DNA of 7,622 bases, from contig CAMPIG010000228.1 of the NCBI GenBank assembly GCA_946886255.1, forward strand, positions 1 to 7,622, written 5' to 3'. The position numbers and the translations under genes were made by a program. This document shows positions 1 through 6,522 of this stretch, in pieces. The number at the start of each line of letters is the position of its first letter. Position 1 is the stretch's first letter. This stretch comes from an uncultured Cellvibrio sp. (GTDB lineage: Bacteria; Pseudomonadota; Gammaproteobacteria; Pseudomonadales; Cellvibrionaceae). The notes beneath the pieces were generated by a model that made no database searches, was not told where the DNA came from, and saw only the letters and a program-made list of their open reading frames with translations.

Positions 1-152
1 AATCCATCGCTGACCAGATCGCGTTCCGGCAGCACTGTCTCCGGTTGTAAAAAAGTTTTAATTTCCACAATTTTTTTGCTATAGGGCGTGTGGGCACTAA
101 ACAAACGAGCCTTGTGTGTATCCGCAGATAGAATCCAGATATCGGTATTCAT
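1..152 (-). CDS. Host attachment family protein (Host_attach-like), N-terminal fragment
   Basis: The first 50 codons are present and the gene leaves the window on the left. The product begins MNTDIWILSADTHKARLF and the visible part ends with PERDLVSDG. This matches the N-terminal pattern of the Host_attach family: a short beta strand ending in an (A/S)D motif, then a basic ARLF segment, and a downstream segment ending in a DLxSD motif that usually continues into GR. The family is named after a protein implicated in attachment of plant-associated bacteria, but its biochemical role is poorly known, and nothing here suggests a more specific job. No signal peptide is visible, so the product is probably cytoplasmic. 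Two consecutive ATGs exist, at 155 and 152. The one at 152 lies 5 nt from a perfect AGGAGG and is preferred. The family call is fairly secure for this region, but the missing C-terminus prevents confirmation. Confidence 0.7.
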   Translation of the reverse strand, partial: MNTDIWILSADTHKARLFSAHTPYSKKIVEIKTFLQPETVLPERDLVSDG

Positions 153-157
153 CATGT

Positions 158-163
158 CCTCCT
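158..163 (-). promoter_or_regulatory. Strong Shine-Dalgarno (AGGAGG) deciding the start of the Host_attach-like gene
   Basis: On the minus strand AGGAGG is followed by ac-ATG-ATG. The first ATG is only 2 nt away, too close for efficient initiation. The second, at 152, is 5 nt away, which sets the preferred start. Confidence 0.7.
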
Positions 164-367
164 TTTGGTCGGTGGCACATTGCAAATTGTCGGCTTGATC
201 TACACCTGGGCAGACCATCATGCCTATTTTCTTTGAGTTATGGTGCGCGGCAAAATTCGCTGGAGGAATAATAAATTTACGTTGTTAAACGTGCGGCAGA
301 TAAATATCCGATTACCGGAGCGGTTAAAAAGAAGGAAAAAGGGCGGGAAATAGCTGATAGAAAATGC

Positions 368-410
368 AACAAGCGAGGCTCAACATAAAGATACTGACGC
401 CTCGCTTGTT
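368..410 (-). terminator. Probable Rho-independent terminator of the oxidoreductase gene
   Basis: A perfect 12-bp GC-rich inverted repeat has arms aacaagcgaggc at 368-379 and gcctcgcttgtt at 399-410. The stem can extend by 3 bp past one bulged base, leaving a 12-nt loop. It begins 6 bp past the stop codon of the minus-strand oxidoreductase. Read on the minus strand, the stem is followed by gcattttct, which gives only a short U-tract. The placement argues for a terminator. The weak U-tract leaves a 3'-stabilising hairpin as the alternative. Confidence 0.6.
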
Positions 411-415
411 CACTA

Positions 416-1351
416 TTAAGGTTGGTCAACGTACACAACAATCTTACCGCGAGCATGCCCCGACTCGCTGAACGCATGGGCTTTGACAATATCTTTCAAT
501 GCGAACTCTGCGCCAACAATCGGGCGAATAATACCGTCGTCAATCAAACCGGCCAAATGCTGAAGAATAACCGCGTTAGGCTCAATAAATACAAAGGCAC
601 AACGCACACCCAATGACGCCGCTCGCTCTTGTGCAGGAGGCGCGATGATCGACACCAACATGCCGTCCGGCTTCAATACACCCCAGGATAATTCCTGCAC
701 ATCCCCGCCCAAGGTGTCGAACACCAGATCAACATCGCGCACCTGTTCATGAAACGCTTCGGTTTTGTAATCGATAATTTCATCGGCACCCAATGATTCG
801 ACAAATGCGCGATTTTTTTCCGAGGTGGTCGTGATGACATAAGCACCACAAGCTTTCGCCAATTGAATCGCCAGACTACCCACGCCGCCGGAGCCGGCGT
901 GAATCAGAACACGCTGCCCCGCTTGCAGTTGTGCGGTAGAAAATAAAACTTCCCACGCGGTAATGGCGGCTAACGGCAGCGAGGCGGCTTCTACATGGGA
1001 GATAGTCATTGGCTTAAGGGCGACCTCCGTCGCACGAATCGCAATATATTCCGCATAGGTGCCATTGCGCTTGATGTCCGGGCGCGAATAAACCGCATCG
1101 CCGGGTTTGAATTCGGTAACCTCACCACCCACCGCCTCCACCACACCGGAAACGTCCCAACCCAGCGTCAAGGGAAACTGATAGGGAATCATCTCTTGCA
1201 GATAGCCTTCGCGGACTTTCCAGTCAACCGGATTGACCGAGGCAGCCACCACTCGCACCAACACCTCATCGGCTGCGATCTCCGGTATCGGTGCATCTTC
1301 ATAACGCAACACCTCAGTGTTGCCATATTGATGAATCCTGACGGCTTTCAT
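416..1351 (-). CDS. NADP-dependent oxidoreductase, zinc-independent MDR superfamily (quinone oxidoreductase-like)
   Basis: This 311-residue protein has the usual length for quinone-oxidoreductase-type medium-chain dehydrogenases/reductases. It begins MKAVRIHQYGNTEVLRYED, the typical N-terminal beta-strand pattern. The GroES-like domain spans about 1-125 with GWDVSGVV at 64-71, where zinc alcohol dehydrogenases carry GHE. The zinc ligands are therefore absent and hydride transfer should be metal-independent. The Rossmann domain carries AGSGGVG at 152-158 (NADPH-type glycine motif), and FDTLGG at 211-216 is also typical. It probably reduces a quinone, enal or similar carbonyl in the cytoplasm, but the substrate cannot be read from sequence. 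The start at 1351 is supported by AGGAGT five bases upstream. An in-frame ATG at 1447 would add 32 residues without homology-like character. It is divergent from the M32 peptidase across 118 bp. Confidence 0.9.
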   Translation of the reverse strand: MKAVRIHQYGNTEVLRYEDAPIPEIAADEVLVRVVAASVNPVDWKVREGYLQEMIPYQFPLTLGWDVSGVVEAVGGEVTEFKPGDAVYSRPDIKRNGTYAEYIAIRATEVALKPMTISHVEAASLPLAAITAWEVLFSTAQLQAGQRVLIHAGSGGVGSLAIQLAKACGAYVITTTSEKNRAFVESLGADEIIDYKTEAFHEQVRDVDLVFDTLGGDVQELSWGVLKPDGMLVSIIAPPAQERAASLGVRCAFVFIEPNAVILQHLAGLIDDGIIRPIVGAEFALKDIVKAHAFSESGHARGKIVVYVDQP

Positions 1352-1469
1352 AAAACACTCCTGTTCATTTGATGATGGCTGGACGGATAAGGCGCACTGG
1401 GGTAGAAATAGCTTCACGACAACATCAGCCCATGGTAACAACATCAACCCTCGTCAGTAAGGCTAACCC
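1352..1469. promoter_or_regulatory. Divergent promoter region between the oxidoreductase and the M32 peptidase
   Basis: This 118-bp gap separates two start codons pointing away from each other, so it must contain promoters for both genes or their 5' untranslated leaders. I could not pick out a well-spaced -35/-10 pair on either strand, and no clear operator palindrome is visible. The M32 gene has only a modest AAGG at 1459-1462, seven bases ahead of its ATG. Confidence 0.45.
1357..1362 (-). promoter_or_regulatory. Shine-Dalgarno (AGGAGT) fixing the oxidoreductase start
   Basis: Read on the minus strand, AGGAGT-gtttt-ATG gives a 5-nt spacing to the ATG at 1351. This favours the shorter 311-residue product over the extended frame that opens at 1447. 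Confidence 0.7.
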
Positions 1470-2954
1470 ATGCTCCATTACGACAAGCTACAACAGCACT
1501 TTCTCAAAATCTCCCGGCTCGGCCACCTGGGCGCCATCTGCGGCTGGGACCAGGCCGCCATGATGCCGGCCGGCGGCAATAGCGCGCGGGGTGAAGCCAT
1601 GGCTGAGCTGGCGTTGCTGATTCACGAACAAACCACGGCGCCTCATTTACAAGATTGGTGTGCCGCCGCCGAGCAGGAACCCCTGGATGCCGGACAACAA
1701 GCCAGCCTGAAGGCGATGAAACGCCGCTGGCAACACGCAACCCTGCTGCCCGGTGATCTGGTGCAGGCTATCTCCCTGGCCGCCTCCACCTGCGAACACG
1801 CCTGGCGCAGCCAGCGCCCGGCCAACGACTGGCAGGGTTTCAAGGCAAATCTGGTAAAGGTAGTTGCCCTGGCCAGAGAGGAGGCCGGCATTCGCGCTGC
1901 CCATGCAGGGCTCAGCCGCTATGACGCCCTGCTGGATATCTACGAACCGGGAATTACCACTGCACATCTGGATAGGTTATTTGGCGATGTCAAAACCTGG
2001 CTGCCGGACCTGATTCAACAGGTAGAAGAAAAACAGTCACACACATCCTGGCAGGCGCCGCAAGGACCGTTTCCCATCGAGCAACAAAAAATCCTCGGAC
2101 AAGAAGCGATGAAGCTGCTCGGTTTTGATTTTGATCACGGCCGCCTCGATGTCAGCACGCATCCTTTTTGCGGCGGCGTCCCCACCGATGTGCGGATTAC
2201 CACCCGCTACGATGAAGACGATTTTATGACCGCACTACTCGGTGTAATTCATGAAACTGGTCACGCCCGTTATGAACAAAATCTGCCGCTAGCCTGGGCT
2301 GGCTTACCGGTCGGTGAAGCGCGCTCTATGGGTGTTCATGAATCGCAAAGTTTATTTTTTGAAATGCAGTTGGCCCGCAGCCGCGAATTTACCCGACTGC
2401 TCGCCCCGATGGCCGCACGCATACTGCAACGTGAGCAGGACCCAGCTTTCAGTGTTGACAATATCTATGCGTTTAATACCCGCCTGAAGCGCGGCTACAT
2501 TCGCGTAAATGCCGATGAAGTCACCTATCCGGCTCACGTTATTTTGCGCTATGAAATCGAACGGGCCTTGATCGAAGGTGACATTGAAGAGGACGACATC
2601 CCGGCGTTGTGGGATGAAAAAATGCAAACCTACCTCGGCTTGTCAACCCGGGACAATTACCGCGATGGCTGCATGCAGGATATTCACTGGACCGGCGGTG
2701 CTTTCGGTTATTTCCCCTCCTACACCTTGGGCGCCATCTATGCCGCGCAGGAATTTGCAGCGGCGGATCGCGCGATTGCCGATTTGCGCGGAAAGATTGC
2801 GCGCGGTGAATTGACGGAATTATTTACCTGGCTGCGCGACAATATCTGGCAAAAAGCCAGTACCCTGAGTACCGAGGATTTGATTCTGTCAGCCACGGGT
2901 GAGCCGCTGAACGCCACTTATTTTCGCGCACATTTGCAGCAGCGCTATTGCTGA
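1470..2954 (+). CDS. M32-family metallocarboxypeptidase (carboxypeptidase Taq type)
   Basis: This 494-residue protein has the full usual length of the M32 family, zinc-dependent cytoplasmic carboxypeptidases that remove C-terminal residues from peptides. The N-terminal helical region shows the family's WDQ...MP pattern (W26-P33). The active site is HETGH at 261-265 (HExxH, with H261 and H265 as ligands and E262 as general base). HESQS follows at 290-294, where E291 is the expected third zinc ligand. Other family signatures are DVRITTRY at 240-247, RVNADEVTYP at 345-354 and GYFPSYTLGAIYAAQ at 413-427. No signal peptide is present. Every key residue is intact and there is no sign of truncation. 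The likely role is peptide turnover. The kinase gene starts 32 bp past its stop on the same strand, so the two may be co-transcribed, although a functional link is not evident. Confidence 0.95.
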   Translation: MLHYDKLQQHFLKISRLGHLGAICGWDQAAMMPAGGNSARGEAMAELALLIHEQTTAPHLQDWCAAAEQEPLDAGQQASLKAMKRRWQHATLLPGDLVQAISLAASTCEHAWRSQRPANDWQGFKANLVKVVALAREEAGIRAAHAGLSRYDALLDIYEPGITTAHLDRLFGDVKTWLPDLIQQVEEKQSHTSWQAPQGPFPIEQQKILGQEAMKLLGFDFDHGRLDVSTHPFCGGVPTDVRITTRYDEDDFMTALLGVIHETGHARYEQNLPLAWAGLPVGEARSMGVHESQSLFFEMQLARSREFTRLLAPMAARILQREQDPAFSVDNIYAFNTRLKRGYIRVNADEVTYPAHVILRYEIERALIEGDIEEDDIPALWDEKMQTYLGLSTRDNYRDGCMQDIHWTGGAFGYFPSYTLGAIYAAQEFAAADRAIADLRGKIARGELTELFTWLRDNIWQKASTLSTEDLILSATGEPLNATYFRAHLQQRYC

Positions 2955-2986
2955 TTAACCCATAAGTAAAACAACGAGAAAACAGA

Positions 2987-4474
2987 ATGGACGATGATAA
3001 AACCCGGTTAGCGCCCAAGGCAACCGACAAAACGATTGTGCAGCCCAAAACCGCAGACAAAACCGTTATAAAGTCGCGAGTAGTGGAAGAGACGCGGGTA
3101 AAACCGCGCGTCGCTGACGAGACACTGCTGAATCCCCATAGCGTTGCGCCGGATCAATCCGATAAAACTGTCTTGCAAAAGCCAAAGCGCCCCATCGCCG
3201 ATGCCGCGCGCGCGCAGGCAAAATCGGAACCCGTTTCTGCACCGGCAACGAATCACGTTGTCAGCGAAGGCGACACCATTAAAGAACGCTTTGTATTGGA
3301 CAAACTTCTGGGCTCCGGCGGGATGGGTGCCGTGTTCCGCGCACTGGACCTGCGCAAACAGGAAGCCAATGATGATCGCCCTTATATCGCTATCAAAGTG
3401 TTGGGCGAAAACTTCAAGAACCACCCGCAGGCGTTAATTACCTTGCAACGGGAAGCCAAGAAAACCCAGGATCTGGCCCACCCGAATATCGTTACCGTTT
3501 ATGACTTTGACCGGGACGGCGATCTGGTTTATCTCACCATGGAGGAGCTGAAAGGCAGCTCCTTGGAAGATTTGCTGGAACAGGACAAATATCTGCCGAG
3601 TCTCGACTTCAAACAAAAACTCAAGATCATCCGCGAGATTGCCCAAGGGCTTTCCTACGCGCACAGTAAAGGCATCGTGCATTCGGATTTAAAACCGGGC
3701 AATGTTTTTATCACCGAAGGCGGCACGGTAAAACTACTGGACTTCGGCATCGCCCGCGCCGCCAACGAACAGCTTTATCAGGACAGCTTTGATGCGGGCG
3801 AACTGGGCGCAATCACCTACTCCTACGCCAGCCCGGAGATGGTACGCAATGAACGGCCACACTTCTGCGATGACATTTATGCGCTGGGGATCATCGCCTG
3901 TGAACTGCTCGGCGGCGAACATCCATTCAATCGTAAAAATGCGCAAAACGCCCTGGAGCAACGCCTCAGCCCAAAACTACCCAAGCTTAAAAATCCTTTA
4001 CTGAGTAAACTCCTGGCAAAATCCATCGCCTTTCAACGCCATGAACGTATCGCCGACGCAGACACCTTTCTCACCAAATTAAATTTCGCCACCCGTGCAC
4101 CCAAAAGCATCGCCACCGCCCTAGGCATAATTTGCCTGGCAGCCGTGGGCAATTACTTTTACATCCAGAGCATAGAAGTCGAAGCCATTCCCTTCAGTGA
4201 CCTGTCGGCGGAGATGCAGGAAAATTTTCACGCGTTTATCAAAGAGGGAAAAACAGCTTTGTCGTTTGGAGATTTACAGGGCGCGGTATTTAACATCGAC
4301 CGCGCCTATCAAATCCACGCCACCAATGATGATGTGGAATCTATGACGCAGGAGGTGTTGGCGATCATGGAACGGAATATTCGCGCAGCAGAAACGGATG
4401 AAGCACGAAACTTTTATGAAAGTCAATTAGCGGAATTACAGCAATATCCGGCGTTTGCGGAGCTTGATCAATAA
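2987..4474 (+). CDS. Transmembrane Hanks-type Ser/Thr protein kinase with N-terminal Thr-motif array and TPR-like extracytoplasmic domain
   Basis: This is a 495-residue protein. Residues 1-98 are a low-complexity linker carrying six acidic-x-Thr motifs. The kinase domain spans about 101-365 and looks active: glycine loop GSGGMG at 109-114, ATP-anchoring K137, helix-C E156, catalytic loop HSDLKPGN at 232-239 with D234 and N239, DFG at 252-254 and SPE at 282-284. The residue before the catalytic Asp is Ser rather than Arg (non-RD type), so activation-loop phosphorylation may not be the usual switch. One membrane segment lies at about 374-393, preceded by R370 and K373, which puts the kinase in the cytoplasm and residues 394-495 outside it. 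That tail is helical, with a TPR-like stretch at about 417-445. The ribosome-binding site is weak (gagaaaacaga), consistent with low expression or coupling to the M32 gene upstream. Substrates are unknown. Confidence 0.93.
   Translation: MDDDKTRLAPKATDKTIVQPKTADKTVIKSRVVEETRVKPRVADETLLNPHSVAPDQSDKTVLQKPKRPIADAARAQAKSEPVSAPATNHVVSEGDTIKERFVLDKLLGSGGMGAVFRALDLRKQEANDDRPYIAIKVLGENFKNHPQALITLQREAKKTQDLAHPNIVTVYDFDRDGDLVYLTMEELKGSSLEDLLEQDKYLPSLDFKQKLKIIREIAQGLSYAHSKGIVHSDLKPGNVFITEGGTVKLLDFGIARAANEQLYQDSFDAGELGAITYSYASPEMVRNERPHFCDDIYALGIIACELLGGEHPFNRKNAQNALEQRLSPKLPKLKNPLLSKLLAKSIAFQRHERIADADTFLTKLNFATRAPKSIATALGIICLAAVGNYFYIQSIEVEAIPFSDLSAEMQENFHAFIKEGKTALSFGDLQGAVFNIDRAYQIHATNDDVESMTQEVLAIMERNIRAAETDEARNFYESQLAELQQYPAFAELDQ
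2996..3190 (+). repeat. In-gene array of ten-residue repeats carrying [D/E]-x-Thr motifs
   Basis: Six units lie in the kinase N-terminus: DKTRL, DKTIV, DKTVI, EETRV, DETLL and DKTVL. Their Thr residues are at positions 6, 16, 26, 36, 46 and 61. The first five are spaced exactly 10 residues (30 bp) apart and the sixth follows after 15. The DNA of the units has diverged strongly while the acidic-x-Thr-x-aliphatic core is kept. That suggests selection on the peptide rather than a recent tandem duplication. Confidence 0.8.
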
Positions 4475-4514
4475 TTAAATCGTAGATTGTTTTTGCTGAG
4501 ATACTTCGTAGTCC

Positions 4515-4620
4515 GTTTGTCATTAGGGCTTATGTTTCGAAAACGCATGAATACATCCCTGTAGCTCCCTCAAGTCGTCCCTGACTTGAGGGTTTCGAAA
4601 CATAAGCTCTAACGCCAAAC
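4515..4620. repeat. Nested palindrome (possible miniature or dispersed intergenic repeat)
   Basis: Outer arms at 4515-4542 and 4593-4620 form a 28-bp inverted repeat with 3 mismatches. The innermost 20 bp (4523-4542 against 4593-4612) have a single mismatch and share the core cttatgtttcgaaa. Inside lies a second, perfect 10-bp hairpin, ccctcaagtc (4567-4576) and gacttgaggg (4583-4592) with a 6-nt loop, which abuts the right outer arm. The 24-nt left spacer includes taca-tccc-tgta. The element fills most of the 162-bp gap between the convergent kinase and caspase genes. It has no T-run beside the stems, so a standard Rho-independent terminator is not the best explanation. No target-site duplication or coding capacity is visible. 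A dispersed palindromic repeat or MITE remnant is the favoured reading. Confidence 0.65.
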
Positions 4621-4636
4621 TCAGATGGTGCGCATA

Positions 4637-6280
4637 TCAACTAGCCTTACGCACAAAGAAGAAATCACCCACTTCATGCCCGGCACCTTTAATCGCTTTG
4701 AATTCAGGCATTTGATCAAAACCCACCGATTTGGCGCGGCTGGCCACACTATCTTTAATCTTCAGATACAACTCAGGACCGCTGATGATGGTACCCGCAC
4801 CTTCAAGGGTATCGAGAAACGCGCGGGCAAAAACCGAGTGACCTTGTCCGATATTATCCAGCACTGGCTGGTCGCCACCGGAGGCTAACAACAACCGGGA
4901 TTTTTTGGGCAGCTTGTAACGGATGTAATCCTGCGTGTACTGCGCTTTCTCATCCATAAATAAATAACCAGGCGCGGATGACAGCAGGCCGGAGTAACAG
5001 GAATCGGCGACCACCATCACACGCTTTGCCTTCATGCGTGCGAGATGGCGGGTTACAAATTCATTGGAAACCCAGAAAGTATCGTCCGGCGGGGGCGTGG
5101 CGTTGACCGGCAGCCAATAACCGGTTTCCAGTTCGCCAGATCCAATACGCGTACCGTGGCCAGCATAAAAGATCAGCAAATTATCATCTTCTGTCACCAG
5201 CTCATTTAATTCGTTGATTGCTTTCATCACCGTAGTGTTGTCAGCATCCAGCAGCATGGTGACGCTAAAGCCGTAGTTTTCTTCGAGAATTTTTTTGGCT
5301 CGTTGAGCATCCGAGTAAGGCGTCAACAAGTCTTCAATATTGTCGTAGTCCTGGTTAGCGATGATCAATGCATAATATTTACCGAATTCCATATTATCCA
5401 CTTTAATTGTTTGCGCATCACTGGTCGTTGACACACGGGTTGTCAAACCTTCCTGCGGTTGTCTCATGCGCGGGATCAGGTCGATTTCATTTTTTGCGAC
5501 CATGCGCTCTGCTTCGAGGTTTTTCACCCATACCTTGAGCTGATTCAATTCCTGTTGTAATTCGGCGGTTTCGGCAGAGCTGCCGATTTTTTTCTGCAAG
5601 CCGGCAATTTGATTGTTAAGTAACTTAATCTGCGTATTTTTTTCTGATAGGGTTTTCTGCAACTGCGCTCGCAATTCATCCTGGGCTTCCTGGGCTGCAG
5701 ACTGATACATCACACTGTCTTCTTCCAGGCCCCAGGCTTTGCGATACCAATTCAGGGCTTGCAGTTTATCTTTTTCAACGCCCAATCCTTGTTCGTACAA
5801 GGTGCCTAAGTTGAACTGCGCGCGGGGATTACCTTGTTCGGCTGCCTTGCGATACCAGATAGCAGCAGCTTCGTAATTGGGTGAACCGCCCAGGCCGCGC
5901 TCAAAAATTTCGCCTACGTTGGCTTGGGCGTCTGCATCCCCGGCCTCTGCTGTCGGCATCCACACCGCGAGTGCGGTTTTATAATCGGCGCGATCATATG
6001 CAACATATTCACCACCGCGAATGCGACAATCAGCGGCGGTGGTTAACACCGGGCGACGTGGCGTCATGTACTTGGTCGAGCCCAGGCTTCGCACCTGGCC
6101 CGGTAACAGACAATCCACAACATTCAGGTCATCGATATCCGGCGTGCCGCTGGCCGGCATTTGTTGCTTGACATCCTGACTGCCGCAGGCTGAAAGTAAC
6201 AGCGCGGCAAACAAGAGCGATATTGCAACAACAGGTTTTTTAAAACGTGAAGCGTGATGTTTGCACATAAACCAAACCAT
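4637..6280 (-). CDS. Caspase-family (C14-like) lipoprotein with Sel1 repeats and coiled coil
   Basis: This is a 547-residue protein. The N-terminus is basic, then a hydrophobic stretch (17-31) ends in the lipobox LLSAC with C32 as the lipidation site. Gly follows the Cys rather than Asp, so by the enterobacterial Lol rule it would go to the outer membrane. Next is a short module with Cys57 and Cys85 (VVDCLLPGQ, DCRIRGGEYV). Sel1-type repeats follow at about 99-133 and 135-168 with a partial third to 183, then a coiled coil at about 195-262. The caspase-like domain covers about 297-545, with catalytic His375 in FYAGHG and Cys428 in DSCYSG, both intact. It is therefore probably an active cysteine peptidase in the periplasm. 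Its cleavage specificity is unknown. The start at 6280 lacks a clear ribosome-binding site. ATG 6268 (residue 5) gives an equally good signal peptide. It converges on the kinase and is divergent from a hydrolase lipoprotein. Confidence 0.92.
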   Translation of the reverse strand: MVWFMCKHHASRFKKPVVAISLLFAALLLSACGSQDVKQQMPASGTPDIDDLNVVDCLLPGQVRSLGSTKYMTPRRPVLTTAADCRIRGGEYVAYDRADYKTALAVWMPTAEAGDADAQANVGEIFERGLGGSPNYEAAAIWYRKAAEQGNPRAQFNLGTLYEQGLGVEKDKLQALNWYRKAWGLEEDSVMYQSAAQEAQDELRAQLQKTLSEKNTQIKLLNNQIAGLQKKIGSSAETAELQQELNQLKVWVKNLEAERMVAKNEIDLIPRMRQPQEGLTTRVSTTSDAQTIKVDNMEFGKYYALIIANQDYDNIEDLLTPYSDAQRAKKILEENYGFSVTMLLDADNTTVMKAINELNELVTEDDNLLIFYAGHGTRIGSGELETGYWLPVNATPPPDDTFWVSNEFVTRHLARMKAKRVMVVADSCYSGLLSSAPGYLFMDEKAQYTQDYIRYKLPKKSRLLLASGGDQPVLDNIGQGHSVFARAFLDTLEGAGTIISGPELYLKIKDSVASRAKSVGFDQMPEFKAIKGAGHEVGDFFFVRKAS

Positions 6281-6522
6281 CCATTTTGAGTCATCGCAAC
6301 AGCGAAAAAAAGCGCAGGGAATGTGCGCCGGGGTTGAATAATTTTTACAAAATTCTGGTGAATTGTCGTGTTAATTTTTCCGACAACAAAATCATTATTA
6401 AACTTTTTGATAACCGTCTTACTCGATCTATTGCGGTGAGTAATTGAAAAGAAAAAACAATGAAAAATCCACGCGTAAAAATACTGTTTCCAGAGATGCC
6501 GCCGCATCAAGGCCTTATTAGC
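6281..6522. promoter_or_regulatory. AT-rich divergent control region between two lipoprotein genes
   Basis: This gap should hold the promoters of both the caspase and the hydrolase gene. It is much richer in A+T than its surroundings between about 6340 and 6460. A 6-bp perfect inverted repeat, ttgtcg (6363-6368) and cgacaa (6381-6386), has arms 18 bp apart start to start and could be an operator. Frames crossing it are not credible genes. If the hydrolase instead starts at 6460, the gap is 179 bp. Confidence 0.4.
6407..6434 (+). promoter_or_regulatory. Candidate sigma-70 promoter for the hydrolase lipoprotein
   Basis: TTGATA at 6407-6412 matches the -35 consensus at 5 of 6 positions. It is followed by a 16-bp spacer and TATTGC at 6429-6434, a weak -10 that matches at only 3 of 6. 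Placement upstream of the ATG at 6460 or 6523 is sensible, but the -10 is poor. Confidence 0.3.

Larger units (their letters stand above)
153..415. other. Intergenic region upstream of the Host_attach-like gene and downstream of the oxidoreductase
   Basis: Both flanking genes are on the minus strand, so this 263-bp gap holds the 3' end of the oxidoreductase transcript and presumably the promoter of the Host_attach-like gene. The hairpin at 368-410 is the only strong structure. A purine-rich stretch lies around 325-350, and a small 5-bp inverted repeat (acgtt-gtta-aacgt) lies at 279-292. I see no convincing sigma-70 -35/-10 pair and no real small gene. The reading frames crossing the gap are overlaps of the neighbouring genes. 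Confidence 0.5.

Noticed and set aside
422..616. Plus-strand small frame opposite the 3' end of the oxidoreductase
   Set aside because: It is antisense to a well-supported gene and has no ribosome-binding site or family resemblance.
1352..1447. N-terminal extension of the oxidoreductase starting at 1447
   Set aside because: The extra 32 residues look like translated intergenic DNA. The internal ATG at 1351 has a good Shine-Dalgarno and begins the canonical MKAVR N-terminus.
1647..1967. 106-codon minus-strand frame inside the M32 gene
   Set aside because: It is a mirror frame of a GC-rich coding region. The plus-strand M32 frame carries all the family motifs.
2996..3145. 30-bp periodicity as a CRISPR array or DNA satellite
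   Set aside because: The units are contiguous without spacers, diverged at DNA level, and conserved only as an amino-acid motif within an open reading frame.
3008..3424. 138-codon frame antisense to the kinase N-terminus
   Set aside because: It is a shadow of the kinase gene, with no ribosome-binding site and no plausible protein features. The sense frame is clearly coding.
4515..4620. Palindrome as an integron attC site
   Set aside because: The ends resemble attC core boxes only loosely, and they are in the wrong order: a GTTRRRY-like box is at the 5' end and a YYYAAC-like box at the 3' end. The perfect inner hairpin is also not attC-like, and no integrase is present.
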